Source: Chamaecyparis obtusa
Taxonomy: Eukaryota; Streptophyta; Pinopsida; Cupressales; Cupressaceae
DNA: 64,000 nt
Assembly: GCA_027943335.1 (NCBI GenBank)
Contig: BSBK01007742.1
Span: 558,001-622,000, forward strand
Direction of reading: 5' to 3'
Position numbers and translations under genes: made by a program. Each line of letters starts with the position of its first letter. Within the stretch, counting starts at the first letter, position 1. Of the stretch, positions 13,386 through 25,400 are shown in pieces. The notes under the pieces were generated by a model. It was not told where the DNA came from. It searched no databases and worked only from the letters and a program-made list of their open reading frames with translations.

Positions 13386-13397
13386 TGGTATCAAAGC
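13386..13397 (+). other. Chromovirus primer binding site
   Basis: TGGTATCAAAGC, 2 bp after the LTR; one mismatch from the initiator tRNA-Met complement. Confidence 0.85.
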
Positions 13398-13484
13398 TGG
13401 AGTTCTTGAGTGTGTAAACAGATCGCCGACTGTTAGGTAGTTTGCACCAGGACCGTGGTTAGGGTTTCAGCATGCATCACAAAA

Positions 13485-16400
13485 ATGCCTCCACGAAGAG
13501 AACGTGGCGGAAGAGCTAGTGCTGTGACACCTGAGGTTAGAGAGCTGCAGATACAAGTGTGAGCATTGCAAGAAGAGATTCACAGATGAATGAATCTTAA
13601 TGTTAGAGATGAAAGCAAGGATGAAGCCAAAGAAGAATATCAAGAAGGAGAAGCCGAAATTGTGAACCAGGAGGAAGAAAGACTTTTTCAGGTGATTTCC
13701 AAGATTGGGAAAAGACCTAAGATTGAGGTTCTTACATTTTCTGAAAATCTTAACCTAGAGGAATTGATTGACTGGATCAATGAATGTGAGGAATATTTTG
13801 AGTATGAAGATGTTGAGAATCTTGATAGGGTCAAATTTGCAAAGGCCAGACTGAAAGGTCATGCGAAGATCTAGTGGCAAGAGATCAAATTGGAGAAAAA
13901 TAGAAGAGGGAAAGATAAAATCACAAGATGGGATCGGATGGTGGATAAACTGAAGCGACAGTTCATTCTTGTTGATTATGAGCTTAACCTACTAAAGAAA
14001 ATGCAAAGTTTGAAGCAAGCAGGAAGATCTGTTCAGGAGTATACAGAGGAGTTCTATTGACTCCTCATCAGAACAGGCCATGCAGAAGCTAATAAAGAGA
14101 AAGTTGCACGATACCTTAATGGGTTAAGGCCAAGCATTCAGGAGGAGTTGAATATGGTTTGAATAAACAGTATTGAGGAGGCATACCAGTTTGCCCTAAA
14201 AGTAGAGGAAAAGCTGAACAAGAAGTTTGAGAGCAGACAAAATGGAAGAGGTCATGGTGGAAGATCTAGTGGATGGTCATATGGTGGCCGAAATGAAGAT
14301 TCAAAAAAGAAGGATGAGGCTAGTAGGAGGCAGAATCAGAGAGGAAATAATTCCAATTGTTTCCAAGATCAGAATAATAGAGATCAAAGAGGAAGAGGAA
14401 GAGGACAAGGATCTGGAAGAGGAGGCTTCTGTGGAACATGTTTTCATTGTGGAGAAGAAGGTCATAGAGCATTTGAATGTCCTCAATGCCAAGGAAGGAC
14501 AAATAGGAGGAATGAAGGCCAGGCTAGAGTTGCACATGTAGATGAAGATGCCAGATCATCAAATTTTGAAGATGCTGAAAGAGGAGAAATGCTAATTAAT
14601 AGAAGAGTCCTACTGAGTGGTGAGAATGAACCTGAACAAAGGAGGAGCCTATTTCACACTAGATGCAAGTGTGAGGGTAAATGCTATGATGTGATTATCG
14701 ATAGTGGAAGCACTGACAATTTGGTGTCAGAAGAGATGGTGACAAAGTTGAAGCTCAAGAGACAGAAAACCCACATCCATATTGGATTGCCTGGGTGCAG
14801 GATGACCACAAGGTCACGGTCAGTGAACAGTGCTTTGTAAAGTTCAAGATCAGCGGGTACCAAGATGAGGTACTATGTTATATCATCTCTATGGATGCAT
14901 GTCATATGTTGTTGGATAGACCGTGACAGTTTGATAGATGTGTTGTACACGATGGTCGTGCGAATACCTATTCCCTGACAAAGGATGGAGTGTGAGATAA
15001 GATAAAGCCATTGAAGGAGACTGAAGAAAAGGTATGTGGTAATGCAAGAATAGCATTTGTTGATGGAAGAAAATTCCTAGATGGTATGAGACATGAGCAT
15101 GTGTGTTTTGCTTTAATTCCAAAAGCTAGTAAAGAAGAAGTAGAGGATGTACCTATAGAGGTTACAGATTTGTTGAATGAGTTTTCAGATATTGTATCTG
15201 ATAATGTACCTGATGGATTACCACTAGTAAGGAAGGTCAGTCATCAGATGGATTTGATTCCAGGAGCTAATTTTCCAAACAAGGCAGCACACAGAATGAC
15301 ACTAGTAGAAAGTGAAGAGTTGAAGAGATAAGTACACGAGTTGTTGCAAAAAGGATTGATCTGAGAGAGTCTGAGTCCCTATGCTATACCAGTGGTATTA
15401 GCACCAAAGAAGAATGGAGAGTGGAGGATGTGTACAGATTCCAGAGAAATAAATAAGATCATAATCAAGTATAGGTTTCCATTGCCACGAATGGATGATA
15501 TTATGGACTGTTTGAGTAGAGCTATGTATTTCTCAAAGATAGATCTGAAGAGTGGATATCACCAGATTCAGATCAAAGAAGGAGATGAATGTAAGACTTC
15601 CTTCAAGACAAAGGAAGGACTATATGAGTGGTTAGTCATGCCTTTTGGGCTAACCAATACACCGAGCACTTTCATGTGGCTCATGAACGAGGTTCTGAAG
15701 GAATTTTTGGGTAAGTTTGTCATTGTTTACCTAGATGATATTTTGATCTTTAGCAAGACATTGAAGGAGCATATGATGCATATTCGTATGGTGTTTGAGA
15801 AGTTGAGAGATGAGAAATTATTGATTAACCTGAAGAAGTGCAGTTTTGTGAAGAAAGAGTTAGTGTATTTGGGATTTGTAGTTTCAGCAGAAGGTCTAAA
15901 AATGGACCCAGAGAAGGTATAGGCTATCCTTGAATGGCCTACTCCAAGGAGTGGTAGTGAGGTAAGATCTTTTCATGGTTTGGCTAGTTTCTACAGAAAG
16001 TTTATCAAAAAATTTAGCACTATTTGTGAACCCTTGACTGAAACAATGAGAGGGGATAGAAAAGAGTTTAAGTGGACTAATGGGGCAGAAAAGAGCTTTC
16101 AATTGTTGAAGCAAAAAGTTACAGAACAACCTATTTTAGCACTTCTATATTTTAATAAGGTGTTTCAAGTAGACTGTGATGCTACTGGTACTGCAATAGG
16201 AGTTGTTATGAGCCAAGAAGGTAAACCTGTTGCTTATTTCAGTGAGAAGTTAAATGATGCCAAGAGAAAATATTCTGTTTATGATCATGAATTTTATGCT
16301 ATAGTTCAAGCATTGAAAAAGTGGAGGCACTATCTGCTTCCTAAGGAGTTTGTTTTGTATACTGATCATCAAGCTTTGCAATATTTGAATAGTCAAGGAA

Positions 16401-17992
16401 AGTTGAATCAGAGGCATTTGAAATGGGTTGAGTTTTTACAGAGTTATACTTTTGTTTTGAAACACAGGAGTGGAAATTCTAATAGGGTTGCAGATGCTCT
16501 TAGCAGAAGGAAACTATTGCTGACAAAGATGTAGATTGAGGTGGTTGGGTTCAAGGAACTCAAGAATTTGTATCCAGAGGATCCTAATTTTGGTGGAGCT
16601 TGGAAAGCTTGTAAAGAACCTATTATTCTAGATAGGATGAAGTGGCTGGATTTTATCATCCAGGATGATATGCTATTCAAAGGGAGTCAGTTGTCCATTC
16701 CATGAAGTTCTATGAGTGATAATCTCATCAAGGAGAAGCATAGTGGAGGATTGGCTGGACATTTTGGTCATGATAAAACCCTTGCTTTGGTTGGTGAGAA
16801 TTATTATTGGCCACAGTTGCAGCAAGATGTCAAAAATTTTGTACAGAGTTACAGAGTATGTCAGATGGTGAAGGGAGTGAAGCAGAATACAGGGTTATAT
16901 CAGCCATTACCTATACCAGAGAAGCCTTGGGAGGATATCAGTATGGACTTTGTTCTTGGTTTACCGAGGACACAGCGGGGACATGATTCAATTTTTGTAG
17001 TACTTGACAGATTTTCAAAGATGACACATTTCATTCCCTACAAAAAGACTAATGATGTTGTTCATGTAGTAGAATTATTTTTCAGAGAAGTGGTGAGACT
17101 ACATGGTTTGCCAAAGACCATAGTTTCAGATAGAGACACTAAGTTTGTTGGATATTTCTGGCATACATTGTGGAAGAAGTTGAAGACAGATTTGAAGTTC
17201 AGCTCATCACATCATCCACAGACTGATGGATAGACAAAGGTGGTGAATAGAAGTTTGGGAAATCTGCTGAGATGTTTGGTTGGAGATAAGCCAACAGGAT
17301 GGGATTTGATTTTACCACAGGTAGAATTTGCATACAATAATTCTATCAATAGGAGCACTGGTATATCATCATTCCAGATTGTATATGGAAGTAGTCCAAG
17401 AAATGCATCTGAATTGAGAAAGATAGATAAAGGAGAAATAAGTAGTGCTGAAGTTGAGGATTTTGCAGAACACTTGAAGAATATCCATGAGGAGCTGAGG
17501 AAGCATATTACCAAGATGAATGTGCAGTATAAGGCTAAGGCAGATGAGAAAAGGAGGCATAAGGAATTTTAGGTTGGAGATGAAGTCATGGTTCATTTGT
17601 GAAAGGAGCGATTTTTGGTTGGTACATATAACAAGTTGAAAATGAAGAAGTTTGGGCCATGTAAGATACTGAAGAAGCATGATTCAGGAAATGCATATGA
17701 GGTAGAATTGCCCACTAAGCTGAATATTTCACCAGTGTTTAACATTTTAGATTTGACAGAGTATCATGAAGGAGGTGTTGAAGATGAGGTTGTAGCAGCA
17801 CAGTGGAGTATTCCAGCAACTAGTTCAGATATTAAGGAGATTGAAGACATACTAGATAGTCATGTTGGCAGAAGTACAAGGAACATGACATATGAAGAGT
17901 ATTTGGTCAAATGGAAAGGATGACCTATAGAAGATTCATCATGGCTAACAAAAGAGGAGGTTAACCATCTTGGTTTTCCTCTGCACACTTAA
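13485..17992 (+). pseudogene. Chromovirus gag-pol polyprotein with many stops
   Basis: The gag ATG at 13485 (MPPRRERGG) is in frame with the gag body (PKIEVLTFSE, LKRQFILVDYELNLLKKMQS). The knuckle CFHCGEEGHRAFEC lies at about 14438-14480 and protease IDSGSTDNLVS at about 14697-14730. A shift to the pol frame occurs near 14820. RT spans about 15390-15925 with YLDD at 15728-15739. RNase H (about 16150-16510) shows the expected DCDATG, HEFYAIV and YTDH. The integrase HHCC finger has lost its first Cys (SYRVCQ), and the third catalytic residue is Lys (17237-17239) instead of Glu. A C-terminal chromodomain (EIEDILDSH, YLVKWKG, SSWLTKEEV) lies at about 17836-17980. About a dozen in-frame stops fall where the family has CGA, CAG, CAA or TGG. 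It cannot make a working polyprotein. Confidence 0.94.
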
Positions 17993-18030
17993 GTTGTGAC
18001 AGGGTCACTTCTCAAATTACCCCGGGTGTT

Positions 18031-18884
18031 TGATGCAGGAGCATCCTGGGTGTAAGAGCAATCTTGCATCACCTAAAAAAAAATATTTCTATTTTTGTAA
18101 TCAATAAGGGCTATCTTGTGCAGAGCTGCTATTTATGGAAACTTTCTATTTTTAGTAAGTTGGCCTTACGATCTCCGAATGTCTGATTTTACATATGGAG
18201 GTTCATTTCAGTCATATCAGCCTGCCAGCAAAGTTTCATGGCTAGATCAGGTCTAGTTTTGAAGATATTGAAGATTTTCAGTATTGGTAGCAGGGTACAG
18301 AAACTTTGAACTCAGTTTTGAAGGCTTTAGAGGCCCTGAATGAGGTTGAAAATTTGGGTGACAAGTGCTTTGAGTGGGTCAAGCCTGTAGAGCGCTTCGT
18401 GGCATTTCCAGAATGGGGTTATAATAGCCAATCGGGTCAACGGGTGATGACTTATGGTCTTCAGAAGTTGGGTCACCTAAAATGGCAGAAAATAATTTTC
18501 TTCAAAATTTTTGTTTGGGTTTCAAAACTCATTTTGAGCTGACTTTGATGTAATAAATTGTAAAATAAAATAATTCTAAGTTTGGTCAGCCCTAAGGGCT
18601 AAATTTCTGGAACCTTCTCGGGTGTAGGAAATTGCCTATATAAAGAATGCACGTAGTGTTGTCTAGGGAGTTCTGGGTAGTAGATCTAGGTATTGATTCG
18701 AGGCTTGTCCTACAGAATATTGTAAGGGAATGCCCATGTGGCTTTGCATATTGTAATTTTGAAAGTTTGTAATTCCATATTTTTGGAGATAATAAGAAGC
18801 CAATTTTCTGTTCTTGCATATTATTGTTGTTGTTTCTCTATTTCTATTATGTGTTTGTGGTATTAAGGGGAGCACCCTTCATCA
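18031..18884 (+). repeat. 3' LTR of the chromovirus
   Basis: Starts TGATGCAGGAGC and ends CCTTCATCA; 854 bp, the same length as the 5' copy. It follows the pol stop (17990-17992) by 38 bp. The sequence just upstream (CCCCGGGTGTT) is a poor polypurine tract. Confidence 0.96.
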
Positions 18885-19175
18885 TTTATAGTAGTGCATC
18901 TTTTTTGGGCATCATTCCCACTGCGGTTTACTCTTTAATCAAGAGGTTCCCTAGTCAACATATCTTATGTTATTGTGTTGTTGTGTATGTATATCTTTCT
19001 ATGGTTATTGTTTACATTGCTTACATGGTTAAAATATGTCAATGATGATAAAATTTGTATTTATCTAATAACTGATTCACCACCCCCTAGCTCAATTATC
19101 TTGGTAGACTTTAGTTTCTAACAATTGGTATCAGAGTAATAGGTCCTTGAAAGAAAAGGTTAACAACTTAAGGAG

Positions 19176-20072
19176 TGTATGCACCCTAAAATGGTCACCT
19201 AGACTTTGGGCCCCCATTCAACAATTTATCAAATCCTTGAATCAATATTTTCAAAAATCAATAGTTTTCAATTATATCAATTTCCTTGATCAAATCCTAT
19301 TTCTATAATTTATTCAATTATTTTCCATGGGCTAACTATTTTATCCTAAAGTCTTTATTTATTTAAAAAGAATTTCCTCCCCTTTTATTAAATAAAAAGT
19401 CCCCACCTTTCCTCTTATAAAAAGAAGAAAAGGGTCTTTTTGTCTCATATGGACACAAAAGTTAACTCTTATTTTCTCATTGAAAGATATTTTTGCACAT
19501 GGATTGCTCCTCTTTCAAGCTCCCCCCTTGATTAAATCTTTTTCCTCTTAATCTCCATGGTCCATTCCTTTTCAATTCCTTTAAAAGGAGAGCTCTTTTC
19601 TCATTCTAGGATCCCAACTTTGAATACTAATCTTATACTGCAGGATTTCTTGGAGACTTTGGAGCTTTGGAGATCTTCATGCATTTAGCTTTCATTCTTG
19701 CATCATAGCTTTATGCTTATGCTTTCTAGCTTAGTTCCCTTTATGCTCTAGATTAGCCCACATAGCTTAATTAGCAAGGCTTGTAATACTTTCATTTCTA
19801 TAGCTTAGCTTGCATCTTCATTCTTAGCATAGTTGCATTGCATTTCCATTCTTGATTCTTGAAGATATTGGCATTCTTTCCCTTGTCTCTTTGAATCTCC
19901 CATTGTGTGGTTTACTAGCAAGGTTGCATGTTTCAATAGCTCTAGCTGAGAGGAGCATCAACATCCTTGTGACTCCATATCTAGGGAGCTCTATGTCACT
20001 TTTTCAAAGTTTCCCATTCATGGATTCCCCTGGAAGTAATGACTTAGAGGAGTGCACATCTTAGTGTGTACA
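19176..20072 (+). repeat. 5' LTR of the Tat-type element
   Basis: Runs from TGTATGCACCCTAAAATGG to TTAGTGTGTACA (897 bp). Boundaries are inferred from the break in Copia homology on the left and the primer site on the right; no second copy is available to confirm them. Confidence 0.75.
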
Positions 20073-20076
20073 TTTT

Positions 20077-20094
20077 TGGCACCCACCGTGGGGC
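20077..20094 (+). other. Primer binding site of the Tat-type element
   Basis: TGGCACCCACCGTGGGGC, close to the TGGCGCCCACCGTGGGGC site seen in many plant Tat-lineage elements, with one CpG-type change (CGC to CAC). It lies 4 bp after the LTR end. Confidence 0.8.
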
Positions 20095-22474
20095 AAAACA
20101 CTCTTGTTTTGTCCTTTTCATGCATTTTCATCAATTTTTTGTCATCATTTTAGCTTGTTGTTTCGGCTCTCTATTTTTTTGATAGAATTATAATGTGATA
20201 GTCTTCTAGTGTTGTATGATAGTTTTTTGTATATCAGTGCAATACTTTATCAGTTAAAGTATTGCACACCCTTGCAGATTTTGTTGCACAGTCATATTAT
20301 TCTCTGTCGCATGCAAGTGTCATGAACTATCGCATAAAGAGGAAGTATCACAACATTATACTGAGAAGTATTGTACGATTCTTTCTCTAGCAGAACTATC
20401 ACCCAGGTCTGGCAGTGGGTAATTTTGGACATTTTTTTGCAAGTTTTGATTTAGTTTGCTTCGGATTTTTGATTTGTTGTGGTAGAATAGAGGTATATTT
20501 GCATATTTCACTTGATTTTGATGTGCTAACCATTGTAGGGCTAACAAGTTGTTCTTGTAGGTGCTCTCATTGCTTGAAATATTTGCTTAAAAGAATGCAT
20601 GTCAAAGCTCCAAATGCACAAGGGCTACTAATCCTTTCTTGCAGGACTGCCCAAAGCATAAAAACCAATCAAGTGCTTGTTTAATTTCTTTCATTTGAAG
20701 TGCGGCATATAATAGTTGTTTCTTTTCATAGGCACTTAATATCTTGTTGTAGGAATCTTTTGGTGGTAGGAGAGTATGCTCTTCACCCTTGTGGTGAAAC
20801 AAAAATATTGACCCATCTTTGGATTTTGAAAGTAAGAGGGTAATTGAACCTTTTCTTGGTGTGTTTGGGGGAAATTTTTGAGCTAGGAGAATATGCTCTT
20901 CACCCTTGAGGTGAAATAGAAATCTTGAAACTCAAAGGTTGATCCACTCTTTGTTTAGTTTTAGAATCCTTTAGCGGGCCTTCTCTTGAGCAATCAAGAG
21001 GAATGACCCAAGTGGGGACAAGCTTTTCGCCGGCTATTCCAACCCACTATAAACTCAAGGCTATCAAGGACACAAAACCTTGGTAGACGTAGTACTTGTC
21101 TTCACTTGATGTGAGTACTTGTGAGATTGTTACCATGAGGAAAATGTTGAGCAAGAATGCTTAAGGTACTCTTGTGGCCACGAGGTCCATTACTTTCCAC
21201 AAGGTAAGGAGTTCCTTTGGGGAGCAAGAGGGGTATTATCAATGGAAGCCCTTACTAAGAACCATAGATAGAAGCCACCCTATTTTTCTACTTAGCTTCT
21301 TGGTGCAAGGATTGATCCTAGTGGACTAACCCTGATCACACCAAGATTACTCACCATCTGTGTTCCTTTGGTTGTGTCATTGACACTTCCATGACAAAGC
21401 CAATGTCTATTGTGGGCAACCACTTTGTGTGAGGCAATGGAGCATCAAGTGTGGGCTAAGTTGTTAAGTATTGAGCCATTGTCTTTGTAGGCTAGTAAGT
21501 GCTTGAAGTGTTCTCGCTATGATCTACTCATGTAAATGTTCTCAAACATCAAACATCATGATAGCATTCATAGGATTTTCTCACTTTGATATCACAATTG
21601 CTTGTCTTGGCAAGGTTGCTTTTGCACTTGTGCAAGTGTTTTATGACATGTTTGATCACCTACTATTTGCAAACTTGTCTAATTACTACTAGTAGTGTGC
21701 TTGAAATAAAAAATCCAACCATCAGATTGAAACATTAACCAAATTACTCTCAAAAACTAAAATTTAAGCATTCACTGGTCAAGAGTCGTATGATCCTAAA
21801 ACTTCATCACACACTGTACTGAGATTTATCATGTGATAATTCATTGCTGCAAAACTATCACACTGCTTGCTTAGATTTTATTGCATGGGCTCCCTAGAAA
21901 TTGTCGCACTGCTTCATGCGAAATATCATTTTGAAAGATTCTATCATTTTGTTAGCCTGGAAACTATTGCATAGGGTAAATTTGTTGTCTATCTGATTTA
22001 TGCCATTTTTCAACCTTTCTTTGGTCTACCAAATTTTAGTAGGTGACTTACTCTATCATTGGAAGCCTATTTGTACCTCGGGTTCTTGTATTTAGACTCC
22101 TTAAATTAGTATTCTTTGATTTTACAAAGTAATCTTGCTTGGAATTGATAAGTTAGAAGTCATCCTTGTTGAAAAAGAAAACCTTTAGACTCTTTGGTAA
22201 CACACTTAAAGAGTTTTAGTAGTCTCTTGTCCAAATTCACTTCCATATAAAATCAATTTCAATTTGAATTATATATTTGGTTAAATCCATCCTCCTGGTC
22301 CATATGTGTTAGGATACTCATACTTTTATTATACACCTCTGTGGTAGTGTTGGTTTACACCTTTTGTAGCTTTCTATCTCACCATCTCTTTTTGGATAAT
22401 TGAACACTCTTACTGTCCTAGTTTGGTATTGACATTTTGAAGGGTCGTCTTATCACCAAGGGTCTCTTTCTTTC
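20095..22474 (+). other. Leader region of the Tat-type element
   Basis: 2.4 kb without a supported gene, between primer site and gag. A local direct repeat is present: TATGCTCTTCACCCTTG occurs at 20775 and again 117 bp later at 20892, each followed by a GTGAAA-rich stretch. Long untranslated leaders are common in the Tat lineage. Confidence 0.6.
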
Positions 22475-25400
22475 ATGTCGGTTATGAAAAGGTACCAAGC
22501 TAGTCAAGGAAAATGACCTCAAGTTGTCTCTGATCAGTTACCCTTAGTCCAAACTCATCAAAAGTGAAAGGGAAAGGAACCCAGCTTTGATCAATCACCT
22601 AGGAGTGAGTTCGAAGCTTGGTTTGACCCAAATAAAAATCTGAGTGAGTTGATTACCTTTTTAGCACATTCTCAATCAAATATGAACATGAGTTACACCA
22701 TGAATAGAAAGGAGAGAGAAGCGATGGATCAAAATCTTGATGACATTTTCCAAAGACATAGGGATAACATGCTATTTGGTGATGACAATCAACCCAAATC
22801 AACCCCTATCAACTCAAGATATTTAGATGCCCATCAAAGAGATGAAAAACATTATGGGCGAGCTCACTAGGATGCACGGTCACAACACGAAGACCAAAAC
22901 AATGAAACTGGTGTTGCTCATGTGAATGCAGCATTTACTAACGACTTGTTGAAACATTCAAGGTCCAACTCTCCACTTAAAACAACCTCAAGGTATGTGA
23001 ATGAAAGGCTTAAAAGGATTGAGCATGAAAATAAAGCCTTTTTGGATGAACAAGCCGCTAAAGAAGAAAGGTTTAGACTCCTAGAGGTGGAGCAACAAGC
23101 CTTGTTAGAATTGAAATGAAAAACATTTCAAGAAGAACAAGATAGGCTTTTAGCCCAACAATTCAATGACGAATTCAACAATAGGGGTACCAACAGTGGA
23201 AACAACTCTCCACCATCTACTCCCTCAAGAACCCCAAGAAGCAGAAGGTGGTCAAGGAACCCTTCAAGATCTCCTAGTCCTAGAGGAAGGAGGATTTCAC
23301 AACATAGAAGACAAACACCACCTAGGAACTTGAAACAACCTTCCCAATGAGCTCATCATGGCTCTCAACATGGAGGAAGTAGTACAAGTTTTGATGATCA
23401 AGATTTCATGAGGATGCAACAAGAGCCACTATTATAACAATATGTGGAGAAGTATCTTGATCAAAACAAGGATAGGTTCCTAGAGAGCTTGATTAACAAG
23501 GGTGCTAGAGTCCCTTACAACTTTGATGTGGATAGAAGAATCAAGAAACAAGGACCCTCTCAAGAAGAGGAGATCAAACAACTCAAGCGTATGATGGAAA
23601 AGGTGTTGGCACCTAAAAGTTCCTTTTCACTTGACTCTATTTGTCCCAATCCTTTTGACAGAAGTGTCAATGTGAAGGATTTTCCTAGAAAAGTTGAAAT
23701 CCCCCAGTATGACAAGTATGACAGAAATGGCGACCCAGATGATCATGTGTGTTAGTTCTACATCATGAGTTGTGAGTTTCACCAAGATGACTCCTATCTT
23801 ATGAGATTATTTCCAAGGAGTCTCAAGGGCCAAGCCATGGAGTGGTTTACAAACATAACCCCTCCCGTCAAAACTTTCAAAGAACTTGTCCACAGATTTG
23901 TTCAACATTTTGCATACAACTTGTCAAGATTAGTCACTATGTTAGACTTGTGCAATTTGAAACAAAACCAAGGGTAATCCTTTGTTACCTTCTTACAAAG
24001 GTGGAGACAATTGTGCTCTTGCTATTCTAGGACTATTATTGAGAATGAAAGGATTGATATCATTGTTAGCAATTTAGTGCTTGAAATGTGATATGAGGTT
24101 CAGAAGATGGTCTTTGATTCCTTCGACACTATGGTAAAAACTGCATGTCGAATTGAGGATGTCTTGAAAGAGCAAGGCATTTTGACCAAACATAGCAATA
24201 ACAACAATGGTCAAAATACTAACAATGCTAATAAGGACAAAGGCAAGCACTCGCACTGGAACAAGAACAAGAAAGTAGTCAAAAATGGAGTTGTGGACTC
24301 TTCCCAACCCAAGGATCAAGGAGTCCTCCATTTGTCTAGTGCAGTTCAAGCTATGAAGCTCAACACATCCTCCAACCAACAAGAGCATAAACCAAAGTAT
24401 CAAGAAAAACCTAAGATGGAGAGGTGACAATTTTCTAAATTGGGTGACTCGTATGAGGATGTTTTCAAGACACTTATTGCCAATAACCTTGCACAACCGC
24501 ACATCCAGAAAATTTCCACATACTTGATGTTAAGCCACATTGGTGGAATGAAAAAGCTTTCTGAAAATTCCACAATGGCATTAGATATGACATTGAACAT
24601 TGCTGGAAACATAAACACCTTATTTGGGATCTTATTTAGAGTGGAAAACTTCAGATTGATGGGTTGAATACCAATACAGACCATAAGGCATTCAAGGAGC
24701 CTTTTCCCAAATATGAAAAGGGGGAAATCTCTGAACCCAAGAATGGCAAGGCCAAAATCAACTATACCCACACAGATGCCAAAAACGTGGTCAATATGCT
24801 TGAGGTTGTCGAGGAAAGTGTCAACATGGTGAGAGACAAAGATCCTTATGGTTATGATGTGGGCTCTCCTCCTATATTTGATGAAGAGCCTATGGTGCTG
24901 CTTAGGGGTCCTCACTCTCAAAGGTCATCCCAACCTCTCAATGTTGTCACCAAAAGCCAAATCCAAGGTCTTGTGGTTATTAGAGGTCCTGGTTCCAACT
25001 AGTCTGGCAAACCCAAGAAAATGGAATCTAAGAATGTCACCACCAAATCAACAGTCAACCCTGAAATGAGATATGATATTTTTGACTAGTTACAAAGAAT
25101 GCCATCTCAAATCTCAATCTTTGAACTCTTGGAATTGTCTCCAAGACATAAGTGTATCCGTGAGGATGCTTTGCATGCATCAAATGTTTCTAACAACATA
25201 GATGTTGACCAATTCCAGAACATGGTTAACCACCTTGCCAGCCCTCATTGCCTAACATTCTCAAAAGAAGATGACAAAGCTTTGAGCCATCCACATAATC
25301 TTTCCCTTCATATCGAAGTCATGATTCACAAGACCCATGTCATGCGTGTGTTGATTGATGGGGGTGCTAGGCTCAACATTTGTTCCTTGAGTCTGTTGAA

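Larger units (their letters stand above)
12530..18884 (+). mobile_element. Chromovirus (chromodomain Ty3/Gypsy) LTR retrotransposon, complete but dead
   Basis: A 6,355-bp element nested in the Copia LTR. Both LTRs are 854 bp. The target duplication TTTAT is perfect (12525-12529 and 18885-18889). By eye the two LTRs differ at about 50 positions (about 6%), mostly transitions. The order gag, protease, RT, RNase H, integrase, chromodomain is Ty3/Gypsy chromovirus. The 5' LTR terminal dinucleotide is TA rather than TG. Confidence 0.96.
11594..19123 (+). mobile_element. Copia LTR (family A), split by a nested Gypsy element
   Basis: The LTR runs from 11594 to 12529 and resumes at 18890 to 19123, net about 1,170 bp. 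It matches the minus-strand LTR at 43129-44284 (1,156 bp) along its length: shared blocks are CCTATGGGGGAGTATTCA, TGTCATTGATGTCAACAC, GAAGCGG, CTCACAAGGAATTTT, and after the insertion CATCTTTTTTGGG and AAGAGGTTCCCTAGT. The right edge ends TTTCTAACA, followed at 19126-19137 by a tRNA-Met primer site (TGGTATCAGAGT) and about 38 bp of Copia leader, before a second element begins at 19176. It is therefore the 5' LTR of a plus-strand Copia whose body is not present downstream. Confidence 0.85.

Noticed and set aside
14227..14541. 104-residue plus-strand frame inside the chromovirus gag
   Set aside because: It is out of frame with the gag knuckle and protease; a shadow of the Arg/Gly-rich gag tail.
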